A stretch of 64,000 nucleotides of DNA from Colocasia esculenta (lineage: Eukaryota > Streptophyta > Magnoliopsida > Alismatales > Araceae). How positions within the stretch are numbered: the first letter of the stretch is position 1; every line of letters starts with the position of its first letter. Of this stretch, positions 33,932 to 45,754 are shown one piece after another. The translations under genes and the position numbers were made by a program. The notes beneath the pieces are model-generated. The model searched no databases and was not told the DNA's origin. It saw only the letters and a list, made by a program, of their open reading frames with translations. Location of the stretch: NCBI GenBank assembly GCA_014218235.1, contig CM024755.1:160635941-160699940 (forward strand). Reading direction: 5' to 3'.

Positions 33932-36029
33932 CAGACAGTTATGGATTGGGAGACCCCCAAGACCCTTCGGAGATTCGTAGTTTTCTGGGTTTGGATGGTT
34001 ACTATCGGCGATTCATTGAGGGATTTTCATCCATCGCCGCCCCATTGACTTAGCTCACCAGAAATGGAGTGAAGTTTGTATGGTCCGAGAAGTGTGAGAG
34101 TAGTTTTCAATTGTTGAAGACTAAGCTCACGTCAGCTCCGGTGTTAGTCTTGCCGAGCGTGTAGAGGGTTTTGCTATCTACACGGATGCGTCTCGGATTG
34201 GCTTAGGCTGTGTGCTAATGCAGCAAGGAAGGGTAGTGGCGTATGCTTCTCGTCAGTTGAAGGAGCATGAGCGTAACTATCCGACTCATGATTTGGAGCT
34301 CGCAGCAGTGGTTCATGCACTAATGATCTGGAGGCACTATCTTTATGGTGTCAGATTTGAGGTGTTTACCGACCACAAGAGCTTGAAGTATCTTTTCTCC
34401 CAAAAGGAATTAAACTGAGGCAGAGAGATGGATTGAGTTCTTGAAGGACTATGACTTCGACCTTCAGTATCACCCTGGAAGGCGAATGTCGTAGCGGATG
34501 CTCTGAGTAGGAAGAGACCATCTCTCCAGCGACTGGAAGATGTTGGAGGATGCGGCTTGCGCGTTGTCTGAGTTAGAGCCATCGCTATGCCAGGCTTTTG
34601 TAGCTCAGTTATCCCTTAGGTCCTCGGTTTTGGATGAGGTGATAGAGCAACAGAAGGCCGACCCTAGACTCTTAGAGCTAGTGGGCAAGGCAGACATTGC
34701 TCGTGATGAGGACGGTGTGATTAGGTTCATCACCGAGTGTGTGTCCTGATTTGGTAGGTGTCCGAGAGCATGTGTTAGCGGAGGCTCACAGGTCGAGATT
34801 CTCTATTCATTCGGGTAACACTAAAATGTACCAGGATTTGAAGAGGTCCTTTTGGTGGTCTGGCATGAAGAGGGATGTGGCAGATTATGTATCCCGGTGT
34901 TTAGTATGCCAACAAGTGAAGGCCGAGCGACAGCGACCATCCGCCTTATGTAAAGGATGGAGATCCCAGTGTGGAAGTGGGAAGCTGTCATGATGGACTT
35001 TGTTTCGGTTTTGCCTCGATCTAGAAGGGGCAACGACTCGATTTGGGTAGTTGTAGATAGATTCTCGAAGACGCGCATTCTTGCCTATGAAGAAGAAGCA
35101 GTCGGTTGAGAGTTTAGCTAGATTGTATGTTAGTAGTGTGGTTAGATTGCATGGTGTGCCGAAGTCGATCATTTCGGATCGAGATCCGAGATTTACTTCA
35201 AGGTTGTGGAAGGGTCTTCAACATGCGTAGGTTCGTAGCTGAAGCTCAGTTCGGCGTTTCATCCCTAGACAGATGGACAGTCGAGAGAGGACTATCCAGA
35301 CACTCGAGGATATGTTGAGGGCGTGTGTATGGATTGGAAGGATGATTGGGAGCGTCATCTACCTCTAGTGGAGTTCGCATACAACAACAACTTTCATGCG
35401 AGTATTGGTATGGCTCCATTTGAAGCGTTGTATGGTAGGCCTTGCAGATCTCCTTTATGTGGGAGGAGACGGTGATAGGCAGCTGATCGGTCCGAAGTTC
35501 GTTCAGGAGACTTCGGATAAGGTCCAGCTTATCAGGAAGAGGCTTGTTGCGCCGCAAGATAGGCAGAAGAGCTACGCCGACAACAGGAGGAGGAGTATTT
35601 GGAGTTCGAGGTGGGTGAACATGTCTTCTTGAAGATATCACCTACTCGTGGTGTCGTCAGATTTGGTAGGCATAGTAAGATGAGCCCTCGATTCATTGGC
35701 CTGTATGAGATTCTCAGACGATTGGGCAGCGTGACATATGAGCTAGCCTTACCCCCAGCTTTAGCTAGTGTTCATCCCGTTTTCCACGTTCTATGATCAG
35801 AAAGTATGTCCGAGATCCATCTCATGTGATTAGCCACGAGCCAGTGGAGATTCAGCCAGATTTATCGTATGTGGAGCAACCAGTAGCTATTCTTGACCGG
35901 AAGGTTCAGCATCTCCGGAACAAGGGTATTGAGTCGGTGAAAGTTCTATGGCAGAACTTCTCACGATAGGAGGCTACTTGGGAGCTTGAGGATGCGATGA
36001 AGAAGAAGTATCCCCGTTTGTTTGAGTAG
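33932..36029 (+). pseudogene. pol: RT end, RNase H, integrase and chromodomain-like tail of the outer chromovirus
   Basis: This resumes the outer polyprotein directly after the inserted element. It begins with the RT thumb (DPSEIRSFLGLDGYYRRFIE, near 33960-34020), then RNase H (34160-34440, HERNYPTHDLELAA and FTDHKSLKYLFSQKELN), the HHCC zinc region (34739-34930), integrase core (MDFVSVLPRS near 34993; IISDRDPRF-like near 35170), the GPF/Y-like region (LSPRFIGLYEIL-type, 35680-35720) and a chromodomain-like end (ILDRKVQHLRNKGIESVKVL then WELEDAMKKKYPRLF) to the stop at 36027-36029. Stops at about 34052 and 35967 and many frameshifts make it inactive. Downstream are CTTCGAGGACGAAG and the polypurine tract AAGGGGGAGAGG at 36063-36074. 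Confidence 0.9.
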
Positions 36030-36074
36030 TTTTGTTTAAACTTCGAGGACGAAGTTTCTTTAAGGGGGAGAGGG

Positions 36075-39000
36075 TGTAAGGCCCTCGAATTTTGTTGTAT
36101 TACTTTATTACGTGTAAATAATTCATGTTGTGTATGCCTAGATGTACATATCTACGTGCGTATTAACTAGTTATACTTATGTGTGCATGTGTATAATTAG
36201 TTGTAAATAGTGTATGAATTGCATGGTGGTAGTGTGTATATGATAGTATATATATGGCATGTATATATATGTATAAGTTAAGCATGGTTCTGCATGTTTT
36301 AAGTTCTGGCCGAAGGGCCAAATTGGTGTCAACATGGATGGACGTCCATGCTGAGTCAGCGTCCACCTAATGGACGCCAATGCTTAAGTCAAGTCCATGG
36401 ATGTGGACGTTAATATCTCTGACCTGCATGCGTTGCAGACCCCGAAATTCCGGGGGCAAGCAAGCCCAGCCATTGGGGAGATGTCCCCAACGGCTATCAG
36501 GCCATCCATCACCTCTCCGGGGTTCCCTAAACCCCTCTCCTATAAACCAAACCCCCTTCTGCACCAGAAGAGTTCTCTTTGGCTCTTTGCAAGGAGAAGA
36601 GAGAAACCCTAGCTTCTGTGAGAAAAACCAGACTTTGCATGCTCTGATCCGGCAACTTGGAGCTTCATTCGGCGATCCCTTGCAACTGGAGGCCAGAGGG
36701 ACCAAGGAGAAGGCTTCCCCGACCCCAGCTTGCTGTGGAGGTCGACCAAGAACCCGGAGGAGTGGGTTTTGGAGACTTCTTGGGACTGCCCAAGGAGAGC
36801 TTCAATGACACATTTGATCCCTTTGGAGGTTTTGTGAGAGGCAAGTAACCCATATACTTCGTTCATGTAGGTGTCTAGTAGGGTTTTACCATTTTTACAG
36901 ATTTTCTTCGGTCATGGATCCCCACATTTCTCTTTTTTTGGAGCTCGGGTCTGTGTTTTGCACAGACCTGAACTTGACGGCAAGACCCCTTGCCATTAAG
37001 ATCTTCATTAACGGCCAACGATGTTGCCGTTAAGCTCCATTAACGGCCAGACTGTGCCGTTAAGTTCTTCAGGGCAGAACAGTGAGCTGTTCTCCCTTGT
37101 ATACGATTTATTTTCCGAAGTGTTTTCGCATGAGGATATGGTAATTGTTGTATGTTATGTGAAATAGATACAGTGATGTGTGGGGGAAATTTCTTGTGCA
37201 TTTGTGGATGGTAGGAGTTATTAGTTTTATTAAATACATGTTGGAAGAAATGGTTGTACATATCTATCTACTGTTCACATGATCCGTGAAGAATTCGAGT
37301 GCCCAAATTTTATAAACCATGTATGTATGTGTCATTCTATGCCCTGCAAATTTCGGAATTTTTCTAAGAGCATGTGATTTACTGAAATTTCTGTTTTAAA
37401 AATAGAAAGTCTACGTAGGATTTGTAAAATTTACAGTAAATCATGTGATGTGCTATAAATCCGGGGAAAATTCTCGTAATGATGTGTATGTTAGGTTCAG
37501 GCTGTGAACTGTCAAACTAGATATTCATGCTATGTTCCATGATAAATTGAATTATGAATGGCAAGAATTGAATGTTTTAATTTCTGTAAATGTAATATGA
37601 CTCAGAAAATTTTTGGAAATTTGCATGTGTGGTCATAAACCTGAAAACAGTGTGTGCTTAAATTTTCATGTGATTTGGATAACAGAAAGTGGTATTATGA
37701 GATTTCCATGTGAAAACGAATGATTAATGCATGTCATCATGAATGTGGTTTGATTAGGCATTGTTTAGCCTGATTAGTTAAAGTATTGAATGTTTAAAGT
37801 CTGTCAACAGTAGTATCATGATTAGGAAAACAGAGCCATGTGAGTAAGTGAGAAAATGTAAAGACATGTGTAATATGTGTGTTAAAAATCGGAATGTGTA
37901 AGACTGTGCCATGTGTGACACTGCTTCCATAGAGGGGCTGTGGAACCGTACCATGGAAAAGTCCCCATGGGAAGGTTCAATGTGTTAAGATCCTAAGGGC
38001 ATTAGGATGAAATCCTGGAGGTGGACAAGTACCACTGGTTAGGGTGGAGACTTGTTCTCCCGGTCTGCGCAGTCTAAGAGTCGTCACTATATTGCCTAGG
38101 TGGCGTCTATGTGTATGTGTTATGTGATGTGTCCTTCTAATGGTGGTTTGGACTATGTGTCGCGGCACTAAATTGTGAAATGTGAATGTGATTATGTGTA
38201 AACTGTGTAGTGTGAATATGTGTAAATGTGCAATGTGTAAAAAGGGAACTATGTGAATGAGTAATTGTGTAAACATGTGAAACCATTATGTTAAAATGTG
38301 AAATTTTGGTCCATGATATGCTAATGTGAAATTATGTTATAACAGCAACCTAAAGGTGTTTATAAGAATATTTTATGTGTGTAAAAATGTGTAGAATCTA
38401 TGTTAGGAGCATCTCTTGCATATGTGTGAACAATTCCATGTTTAATTGCTATCGTGTTGTAATCAATTGGAATTGTAGCTCTCATGCAATAGGATGTGAA
38501 TTGCTAAAGTATGTCAAAACAGCAACCTTAATATATATGAAATGATAAATGGCATGTGCAAGAATGTGTAGAAACCATGATAGGAATGTTTCCTTTTATA
38601 TAGGCAAGAATCCTATGTTTGGTTGCTTCCATGTTATAGCCTTATTTGAAAGGTAGCTTTCATGTGATTACATGAGTCGAAGACATGTGATAGGATGTTT
38701 ATTTTGGAATGTCTTAAACCATGTACGATGTGTTACAATTTTGTAGAATTGTCATGATAAGTTGTCTCTTATAAACGTTCAAGCATGTTATATGTTTTAC
38801 TTTGTAAATTGGAATGAAAAACCTACTGTGATATATGCATGTATGATGTGTGTGGTGTTATTTGCTGAGCCTTTTAGACTCATTCCTTACTTCGGCGTAC
38901 AGGTTAGTAGGTGATACACCTTTGGAGGAGACCGTGAAGAGCGACTCCGAGCGCGGGGAGTAGCTTGGCGGAGTTGTAGTTGTGACATTTTGACTTCCAT

Positions 39001-39299
39001 CGTATGTAAATGAGACATTGTAATAGAAACACTATGTAATTTGTGGACAACTATGTATTTGAATTTAGTACTTCATTATGTGGACTTTATTTCTTTTAAA
39101 TTGTCATGGGATCATGTATGTTAAATGTGGATGATGAAATAAAATGAAAGACCTTTTTCTTTTACTTCTGCTACTCTGTATCTATATTTGTGTGTATATC
39201 AATCATGTGATAGCGTTTGGGTAAATGCCCCACTGTGATAACGTTCACTATACCGACGTGGGTTGGTATAACCGTACCGGTATAATGAGGGTCGTCATA
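36075..39299 (+). repeat. 3' LTR of the outer chromovirus, 3.2 kb
   Basis: Starts TGTAAGGCCCTCGAATTTTG directly after the polypurine tract and ends GTCGTCATA (CACA in the 5' copy). A TATA box is at 36541-36546, and a near-optimal GC-type 5' splice donor (GAGAG|GCAAGTAACC) lies 300 nt later at 36841. Word clusters occur at 36320-36415 (TGGACG/CGTCCA) and 36970-37065 (AACGGC/GCCGTT). The rest is AT-rich and without coding signal. Its head, donor block and a GGACAAGTACCACTGGTTA block (38023) resemble the LTR at 59394-62137, so the two families are related. Confidence 0.93.
36541..36546 (+). promoter_or_regulatory. TATA box of the outer chromovirus LTR
   Basis: CTCCTATAAACCAAACCC, followed by a C-rich initiator-like region (about 36550-36565). 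It sits between the two word clusters, as in the LTR at 59394-62137 (TATAAAAA at 59801). Confidence 0.7.
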
Positions 39300-39855
39300 C
39301 CAACGGTGGGGATCCGAAAGGAGGGAGACACACCCTTAGACATTGAGATCACCAAGGGGGGAGCTCAACATTGTCGATCTAAATAAGACCACCAATATTC
39401 CAGAGCAACGAGACTTGAAGAAGCTGGCGAACTAGAGCGGCGTTGGGCTCGATAATCTTCTACATAGCTTAGAGCAAGGAGAAACACCACCAAGAGAAAA
39501 ACGAACACCATATTTGTTACTATGCCGTAGTTGGACGATGCCAATCGAAAAGACCATCTCGTTATCGATGTCGTAGAGCACCATCGAGTAAGGTGAAATA
39601 GCTCTCCTACGAAGAGGAGAAGAAAAAAACGAGAAGAATCTCAAACAAAAGCTCTTTAACTGGGAAGGATCTCTAAAGAGACACATCAGAGAAGATGTGG
39701 GGGAGGAGGGGGCTTCTCTAGGCGACAAGGAGTCGTCGGAGGAACCAAAGACGACATAGAGAATGAGATCAATATAGACATCTGGAGCTTCTGTCTCTAG
39801 ACGAGATGAGAGACAGAAACCTCAAACGGGTCGGCGCCCAGTTACTAAACACACG
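39300..39855. other. Unassigned sequence right of the nest
   Basis: No family recognised. The 39432-39728 minus-strand frame is a weak ORF with no motif. The left target duplication of the outer chromovirus is missing, so the true insertion junction at 39299/39300 cannot be confirmed. Confidence 0.3.
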
Positions 39856-40606
39856 TAGGGGTGTCAATGGGCCGGGCCTGGACCGGGCCTTGCTAGGCCC
39901 AGCCCAGGCCCGATTTTCTAAGAGTCGGCCGGGCCCGGCCCAGGCCCGGGGTAGGCCCGATATGGGTGGCCCGGGCCGGGCCCAGAAAAATACCGGCTTG
40001 GCCCGAAAAATATAAGAAAATTATTTTCTTATATTTTTTAGTCTTTTTTAATGTTTTGAAACTAGCTAGCCTGTTATATATTATTTTTAAAAAATTGTAC
40101 ATAAAAGATCAATCACTGGATCACTCCTTGAGTAGTGCCACCTAAACACATATTACACACTCCGGTTACTCATCCTCTATGAGTTATGTAAGTAGGTTCT
40201 TGGAAAAGCAACCTTAAACAAGGATCTCTATAGGAAACGATGTGATTCCATTACAATAATAAAAGTCAAGCCATTCAAACACTCCATCAGTGCGGACGCA
40301 CAGCTTCCATCCAATCTCACCTCACCTACAAATATAAAATAAACCACCAAATCTTGCGTCAGCTGTAAAGGGAGGTAACATACGACCTCCCCATCAGACG
40401 CCGTGAGAAGTCGATATTGTAGACTCAAAAAATTATTTTTCGAGCCGGACGGGCTGACCGGGCCGGGCCACATAAAGTCCAAGCTCAGCCCTATTCTTTT
40501 TCAGGCAGGGCCGGGCCAAAAATTGTTAGCGAATTTATTTTTTCGATCCAAATCCGATAAAATCGGACCGAGCTTCCGCGCCGACCCGATCCAATTAACA
40601 CCCCTA
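39856..40606. mobile_element. hAT-type non-autonomous element (751 bp)
   Basis: Terminal inverted repeats TAGGGGTGTCAA and TTAACACCCCTA, with a perfect 8-bp target duplication AACACACG (39848-39855 and 40607-40614). Both ends are rich in GGGCCGGGC words that pair with each other. No transposase is encoded. Confidence 0.93.
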
Positions 40607-40614
40607 AACACACG

Positions 40615-40880
40615 TAGCTTCTACAATGCCTCTGCATTTTTGCCCGCAAAAAAAACCTGCCTTTTTGCTTCGGAAGGGAAGCAAAAGTTAGTTAGAGAAT
40701 GCTTGTCCGTAGCTGGAGGGGGGAACTTCGCGTATGGAAGGGCGCCAAGGGCACTTTGGGAACACGAAAATCCCATTTAAAATAGGGTGGAAAGGGCCTT
40801 TCTTGGGGCACTTCTTGCGTACGGAGCGAACGGACTTTCTCTATACAGAACTATCTAGGGATAATTAATTTCAAGTCCCT
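40615..40880. other. Unassigned spacer
   Basis: No gene, repeat end or RNA feature recognised. The plus-strand frame running through 40403-40780 starts inside the MITE and is spurious. Confidence 0.3.
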
Positions 40881-42360
40881 GATTTTACCAACAGATCTTT
40901 GTCGGAAATATTTTGATCAAATAGTCTAATGTTTTTTACACGTGTTAATTTTTAACCTCTATTTTATCGAGATCCGCGTTAGAGGTCTTTGTGAGAGATA
41001 GACCATTTTTCTCATTTCATATTTTATTTTTTTATATTAATCATCAAGAATGGAGGGCCACTGTGTTCATATTTAAATTAATTTTTTATTTACTTTAACA
41101 ACTTTTTTCTTCTACTTTAATTAGTTCTTCTTATATTTTAACTTATTCTTCAACCGGCTGTTATGTGTGTATTTTCTTACTTTCATAAAATTAATGTATT
41201 TTTAAACATCAAAAATGGAGGACCACTGCCTTCGTACATTAATTTATTTCTTCATTTACTTTAACCACTTTCTCCTCCTATTTTAACTAAGTTATTCTTA
41301 TATTGTAACTTATTCTATTTTAACTTATTCTTTAATCGGTTGTTGTGTGTGTGTGTTTTTTTTACTTTCATATAATTAATATATTTCTGAACATCAAGAA
41401 TGGAGGGCTACTACTTTCATACTTTAATTGATTTCTTCATTTTTTTAACCACTTTTTTCTTCTACGTTAACTAAATTCTTCTTATGCTTTAACTTATTTT
41501 ACTTTAACTTATTATTTAACCAGTTGTTGTGTATGTGTGTGTGTTGTTTTTTTTTTTTACTTTCATATAATTAATGCATTTCTGAACATCAAGATTGGAG
41601 GGCCATTGTGTTCATATTTTAATCGATTTACTTTAACTACGTTCTTCTTATACTTTAACTTATTCTTTAACTGGATGTGTGTAATTAATGTATTTCTAAA
41701 TATCAGGAATGGAGGCCCAATGTGTTCATATTTTAACTAATTTCTTTATTTACTTTAGCCAATGTGTTAAAGTAGAAGAGAAAATTGGTTAAAGTAGAAG
41801 AGAAAATATGTTAAAGAAGAAGAAGAACCTAATAAAATCGAAGAGGAAATCAGTTAAAGTGTTTGTTCTTTGTTAAAGTAGTAGACTAGTAGTTATAGTG
41901 TGTTAAAGTAGTAGATATAGTGTTATAAAATCATAGTTGTTATCTGTTAAAGTAGTAGTTGTAGTATGTTAAATAGGTAAAGAAATTAGTTAAAGTGAAA
42001 GAGAAAACTTATTAAGATAAGAGAAAAAATGGTTAAAGTATGTAAGAAAATTAGTTAAAATATAAGAGGAAATCAGTTAAAGTAGAAGAGAAAATCAGTT
42101 AAAAATATAATTAAATTAATTAAAATAAATATTGTCTATTAAAGTAGTAGTTATAGTGTTTTAAAAAAACACTCACATACACAACAGCCAACTAAAGAAT
42201 AAGTTAAAGTGTACAAAGAGCTTTGTTAAAGTAAACAAATAAATCAGTTAAAGTAAACGAATAAATCAATTAAAGTATGAATGCAGTGGCATGCTTTCTC
42301 TGACGGTAAGAAATACATTAATTATATAGAAGGGTAAAATGGGAAATAAAATGAAAGATT
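40881..42360. repeat. Foldback-type inverted repeat with unequal arms
   Basis: The left part holds four to five direct units of about 165-195 bp (units near 41040, 41205, 41395, 41585, 41700). Each has ATCAAGAATGGAGGGCCACT, TTTACTTTAACCACTTT and a TTGTTGTGTGTGTG stretch. The right end (about 42160-42350) is the reverse complement of about one such unit. The middle (41770-42130) is an array of GTTAAAGTAGAAGAGAAAAT-like words. No coding capacity. Confidence 0.65.
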
Positions 42361-42392
42361 GTTAGCAAAAGTGTCTACCATAGACTGATTGG

Positions 42393-42827
42393 TAGGGCTG
42401 CCAATGGATATCCGATTTCCGACTTTCTGATCCGTTTCTGACCTTTCCGTATCCGTTTTTCTATTTTCGATTATTTTCCGATTTTTCGTTTCCGTTTCCG
42501 ATAAGATATATTTTGTATTTTATTTACAAAATATATACTCTTAAAATCTTATTTCTTAATATTAAAAAACTTTAGACTAAGTTTTTAGTTTCTCTTTAAT
42601 TTGTAAATAGAATATAATTAACTTATCTCTCTCGTAGTATGTATTATACATATTATTATCAAAGACATCTCTTTTACCATTGTTTCTAATACTATATACA
42701 TCTACCATTTGATCGTACAAAATGTTTCCGATTAATTTCCGTTTCCGACCCATTTCTGATTTTCTTATAGGAAATGGATATGGAAAGTACCATTTCTGAT
42801 TCCGACTCTGACCCGTTGGCAGCCCTA
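42393..42827. mobile_element. hAT-type MITE (435 bp)
   Basis: Ends TAGGGCTGCCAATGG and CCGTTGGCAGCCCTA, imperfect inverted repeats, with a perfect 8-bp target duplication CTGATTGG (42385-42392 and 42828-42835). The interior has TCCGATTTCCG-type words at both ends in inverse orientation. Confidence 0.93.
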
Positions 42828-42835
42828 CTGATTGG

Positions 42836-43355
42836 TAAAACCCACCAAAAGGAGGGACTATCTGGTACATCTTTTCTTGGCAGGGACCTACAAGTAAGAT
42901 GCTTTTCTGATAGGGACTGATAATTAACTTTTCCAACTATCTATTGTATTTTTTAAATATATTTAGAAGTGTGCTTCTATCTTTTTCATTAATCAATATA
43001 TTTGTAATATTGTGTCTAATTTATTGAGAGATCAAAAATATATTTCTTCAAGAAAATATTTATTATACTTTTAAATATATTTAGAAATATACTTCTATCT
43101 TTTTATTAATCAATATATTTGTAATATGTTGCGTCTATTTTATTGAGAGATAAATATATATCTGTAAATATATTAAAAAGTATAATAAACATTTTTCTTA
43201 TTGACATGACATGTTTTGTGAGCCCAAATTAGGTTGGGTTTATGAAAGAGAATAGCTTGTTGTAAACTCCAAATAACTCCATTGGTGTGGGCACAACTCC
43301 AGGGGTGAGCCCACCCAACTCCCCTCCCTTAACGAGGGGTTGAGTTTGTTGCAAT
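42836..43355. other. AT-rich spacer with a local direct repeat
   Basis: Contains two similar about 100-bp blocks (42955-43050 and 43070-43160, each with TTTAGAAGTGTGCTTCTATC or the close variant). The 8-base flank GTTGCAAT at its right edge is the target duplication of the next MITE. No gene. Confidence 0.5.
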
Positions 43356-43737
43356 TAGGGGTGTTTAAAAATCGGTCCAAACTGAAAAATCAAACCGAAT
43401 CGACTGGTTGAGGGTTTCACAATTCAATTCAGTTGTGGTCCGAGGAACCAAAATGAACTGAACATATGTATATATATAATGTATCACAAGAAAAATAATA
43501 GTGCAGTGGTTGGAGGCCCATCCTACCATGGGGAGGTTGTGAGTTTGATGCTCACAACCCCCCATTAAACTTTTTTTTCCCCTTTCGATTCAAATCAAAC
43601 CGAATCGGTTGACTTTAGATTCGGTTTGATTTTCTCAAACCCTTTCGGTTCAAATCATATCGAATCAGTTGACTTTAGATTCGATTCGATTTTCTCAAAA
43701 AAGGGGTCCAAACCAAATCGAATTGTGAACACTCCTA
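43356..43737. mobile_element. hAT-type MITE (382 bp)
   Basis: Ends TAGGGGTGTTTAAA and TGTGAACACTCCTA, with an 8-bp duplication GTTGCAAT/GTTGCAAC (43348-43355; 43738-43745, one mismatch). Both inner ends carry AATCAAACCGAATCG-type words that pair. A tRNA-like block sits inside at 43497-43563. The MITE is flanked on both sides by copies of a 50-bp segment (43303-43352 and 43752-43803). Confidence 0.88.
43497..43563 (+). other. tRNA-like sequence inside a MITE
   Basis: ATAGTGCAGTGGTTGGAGG resembles an RNA polymerase III A box. GTTGTGAG-TTTGATG-CTCACAAC forms a T-arm-like hairpin with a B-box-like loop (GTTTGATGC). Too short and altered for a tRNA gene; most like a SINE head or tRNA pseudogene. 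Confidence 0.4.
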
Positions 43738-43745
43738 GTTGCAAC

Positions 43746-44255
43746 ATGTGGTGAGCCCACCCAACTCCCCTCCCTCCCTTAACGAGGGGTTGAGTTTGTT
43801 GCAGTAAGAGTTTTCTTTCGTGAAATGACATTTCTCAATATTTGAGACCTTCCGACATAGGCCAACGAGCAATTTTCCTTGCAATCCACCATAGTTGAAT
43901 TATAAGAGTACCTTTCACTTTTTTGGGGGCATGACCTTTCACTAGTGCCAGCGTTTGAGAATGGAGATGAAAAAGTGAAAAACATAATCCAATCAATTAG
44001 ATCTCATTTTTTCTCCCTCTATTTTCTAAACAAAAAAGTGAAAATCAACTTATCAAAAAATAAATTTTGAGAGAGATAGAGAGGAAGATATTTATTATGA
44101 CTTAATTTGTGAGTTTCAAAAATCATAGGGAGAGCTTTTAGAGTGATTTGAGATTTGGTAACGACGACAATGTCACTCTTAAATGATGCTGACCGAACCA
44201 AAAGACATAAGATTTTAATAAAATTGTATTGTATATATATATATATATGTTAAAT
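43746..44255. other. Spacer, nothing recognised
   Basis: Apart from the second copy of the 50-bp segment at 43752-43803, this is ordinary AT-rich sequence without gene or element signatures. Confidence 0.4.
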
Positions 44256-44410
44256 TAATTAGAAGTCCCTAATAGATATTTAATTTATTTTCCAATTCCT
44301 AACAGAACTGTAATTCATTACAGTAAATGTTATCTCTAATTACAGTATACGTTAAATAATGTTACAGTAAAGACCTCTCTATTACAATCAGAGACTTCTA
44401 ATTATATATA

Positions 44411-44449
<39 letters not shown>

Positions 44450-44650
44450 AAATTAATTAGGAGTCCCTAATAAATATTTAATTTATTTTCCAATCCTAAC
44501 AGAACTGTAATTCATTATAGTAAATATTATCTATAATTACAGTATACGTTAAATAATGTTACAGTAAAAATCTCTCTATTACAATCAGAGACTTCTAATT
44601 AATATATATATATATATGTTACACCTTTGGATTGTGTAACATATATATAT
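44256..44650. repeat. Tandem duplication of a TTACAGTA-rich block with AT microsatellites
   Basis: About 155 bp at 44248-44402 (AATTAGAAGTCCCTAATAGA to AGAGACTTCTAATT) is repeated at 44446-44600 with few changes. Each block is itself an inverted repeat (AATTAGAAGTCCC near one end, AGACTTCTAATT at the other). (AT)n runs separate them. At 44617-44641 a small hairpin, TGTTACAC/GTGTAACA with a 9-nt loop, is also enclosed by (AT)n. Confidence 0.65.
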
Positions 44651-45485
44651 ATATATATATATATTATTTTTCTTTATAATAAGTACATATGCCGGTGAAG
44701 AGAAGACCGACATGAGGCTTTTTGTGCATCAGTGCATGTGAAGGCTCATGGCCCATTGTGGCATTTGTAGATGGATTTCTCACATCTGTTGATGTCAAAT
44801 GTCATGTCAGAACTTTAAAACCAACAACCTTTCGACAATGAAAAAGGCTGAAATTTTGAAAGAGCTTGAGTTTCTGGAAAATATGTTTTGGTAAACGTCT
44901 TTTCCCATTTGTTGCAAAGAGGGCAATTTTATTGGGCCAACTTATATGGAGCTAGACAACATCAATGGGTGGCTAGTAGTGATTAATAGTTCGTTTGTGG
45001 TTGATAAAATATTAAGAATGCTAATCTATGATTAAAATAATAGACACTTGGGTTAAAAATACTAATTTTGGTCTCAAAACTGCTATTGGATTTTAAAACA
45101 GTGTCGTAGGCTTGATAATAATAATTTTGGGTTAAAAATGACCTGAAAATTACTAATTTGTGCTTAGAAATACTAATTTTGAGCTCAAAATATCTATTTT
45201 GGGCTGAAAATATAGACTTTTAGCTTAAAAATTAGAACTTTGTGCTCATAAAAAAACTTATTTTGGTCATGAAACAAACATTTGATTCATAAATACAGAT
45301 TTTTGTCTTTGAAAAGGAGATTTTTTTATTGGGCAAGGTCATTTATCGGTTGCACCAATTGTTGTGCGCCACTGATGCTAATTAATACTAAGTGAAAAGA
45401 TGTAAAATTTTAGTGTGCGTGCCATCCGAAAAGTATTGTCTCCTCTTCAAAGTTTTGTCTTTTTCTCTTGGAAAATGACTCTCTT
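44651..45485. repeat. Spacer with a degenerate minisatellite
   Basis: From about 45000 to 45320 the sequence is a chain of 25-35 bp units around AAAAATACTAATTTTGGGCTC. The rest has no recognised gene. A run of 24-25 guanines (about 45486-45510) follows. Confidence 0.5.
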
Positions 45486-45510
45486 GGGGGGGGGGGGGGG
45501 GGGGGGGGGT

Positions 45511-45754
45511 CGCTCGGTCACCTAGGTGTCTACGCTTATAGGCGGCCTCTCACTTAGACATGCTGACGTTCGGTCGTTCGATCACTCAGGTGTTTTGAGA
45601 GCTAGATCGCTTGGTCTCTCAATAGGGCCCATGGCTTTTTGTCATGTTTCTCACAGACAGCGTTATTGAAAATATATGAATTTTTTGTGTGTGCTCTCCT
45701 CAAAAAATATTATCCTCTATTTGGTGTCGTTTCACTTGAGCATTTGGTTGATCG
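45511..45754 (+). repeat. Tandem unit, copy 1
   Basis: TCGCTCGGTCACCTAGGTG to the solo LTR edge, about 245 bp. It is repeated at 47480-47700 with about 20 substitutions. The solo LTR sits exactly at the junction of the two units. Confidence 0.8.

Noticed and set aside
36380..36866. Frames of 60-142 codons on both strands in the 36075-39299 LTR
   Set aside because: They lie in the transcribed leader between TATA and donor. Codons are not conserved with the related LTR at 59394-62137.
45486..45510. Run of about 25 G
   Set aside because: Length may be a sequencing artefact. Similar C runs at 13153-13176 and 59323-59336 are treated the same way.
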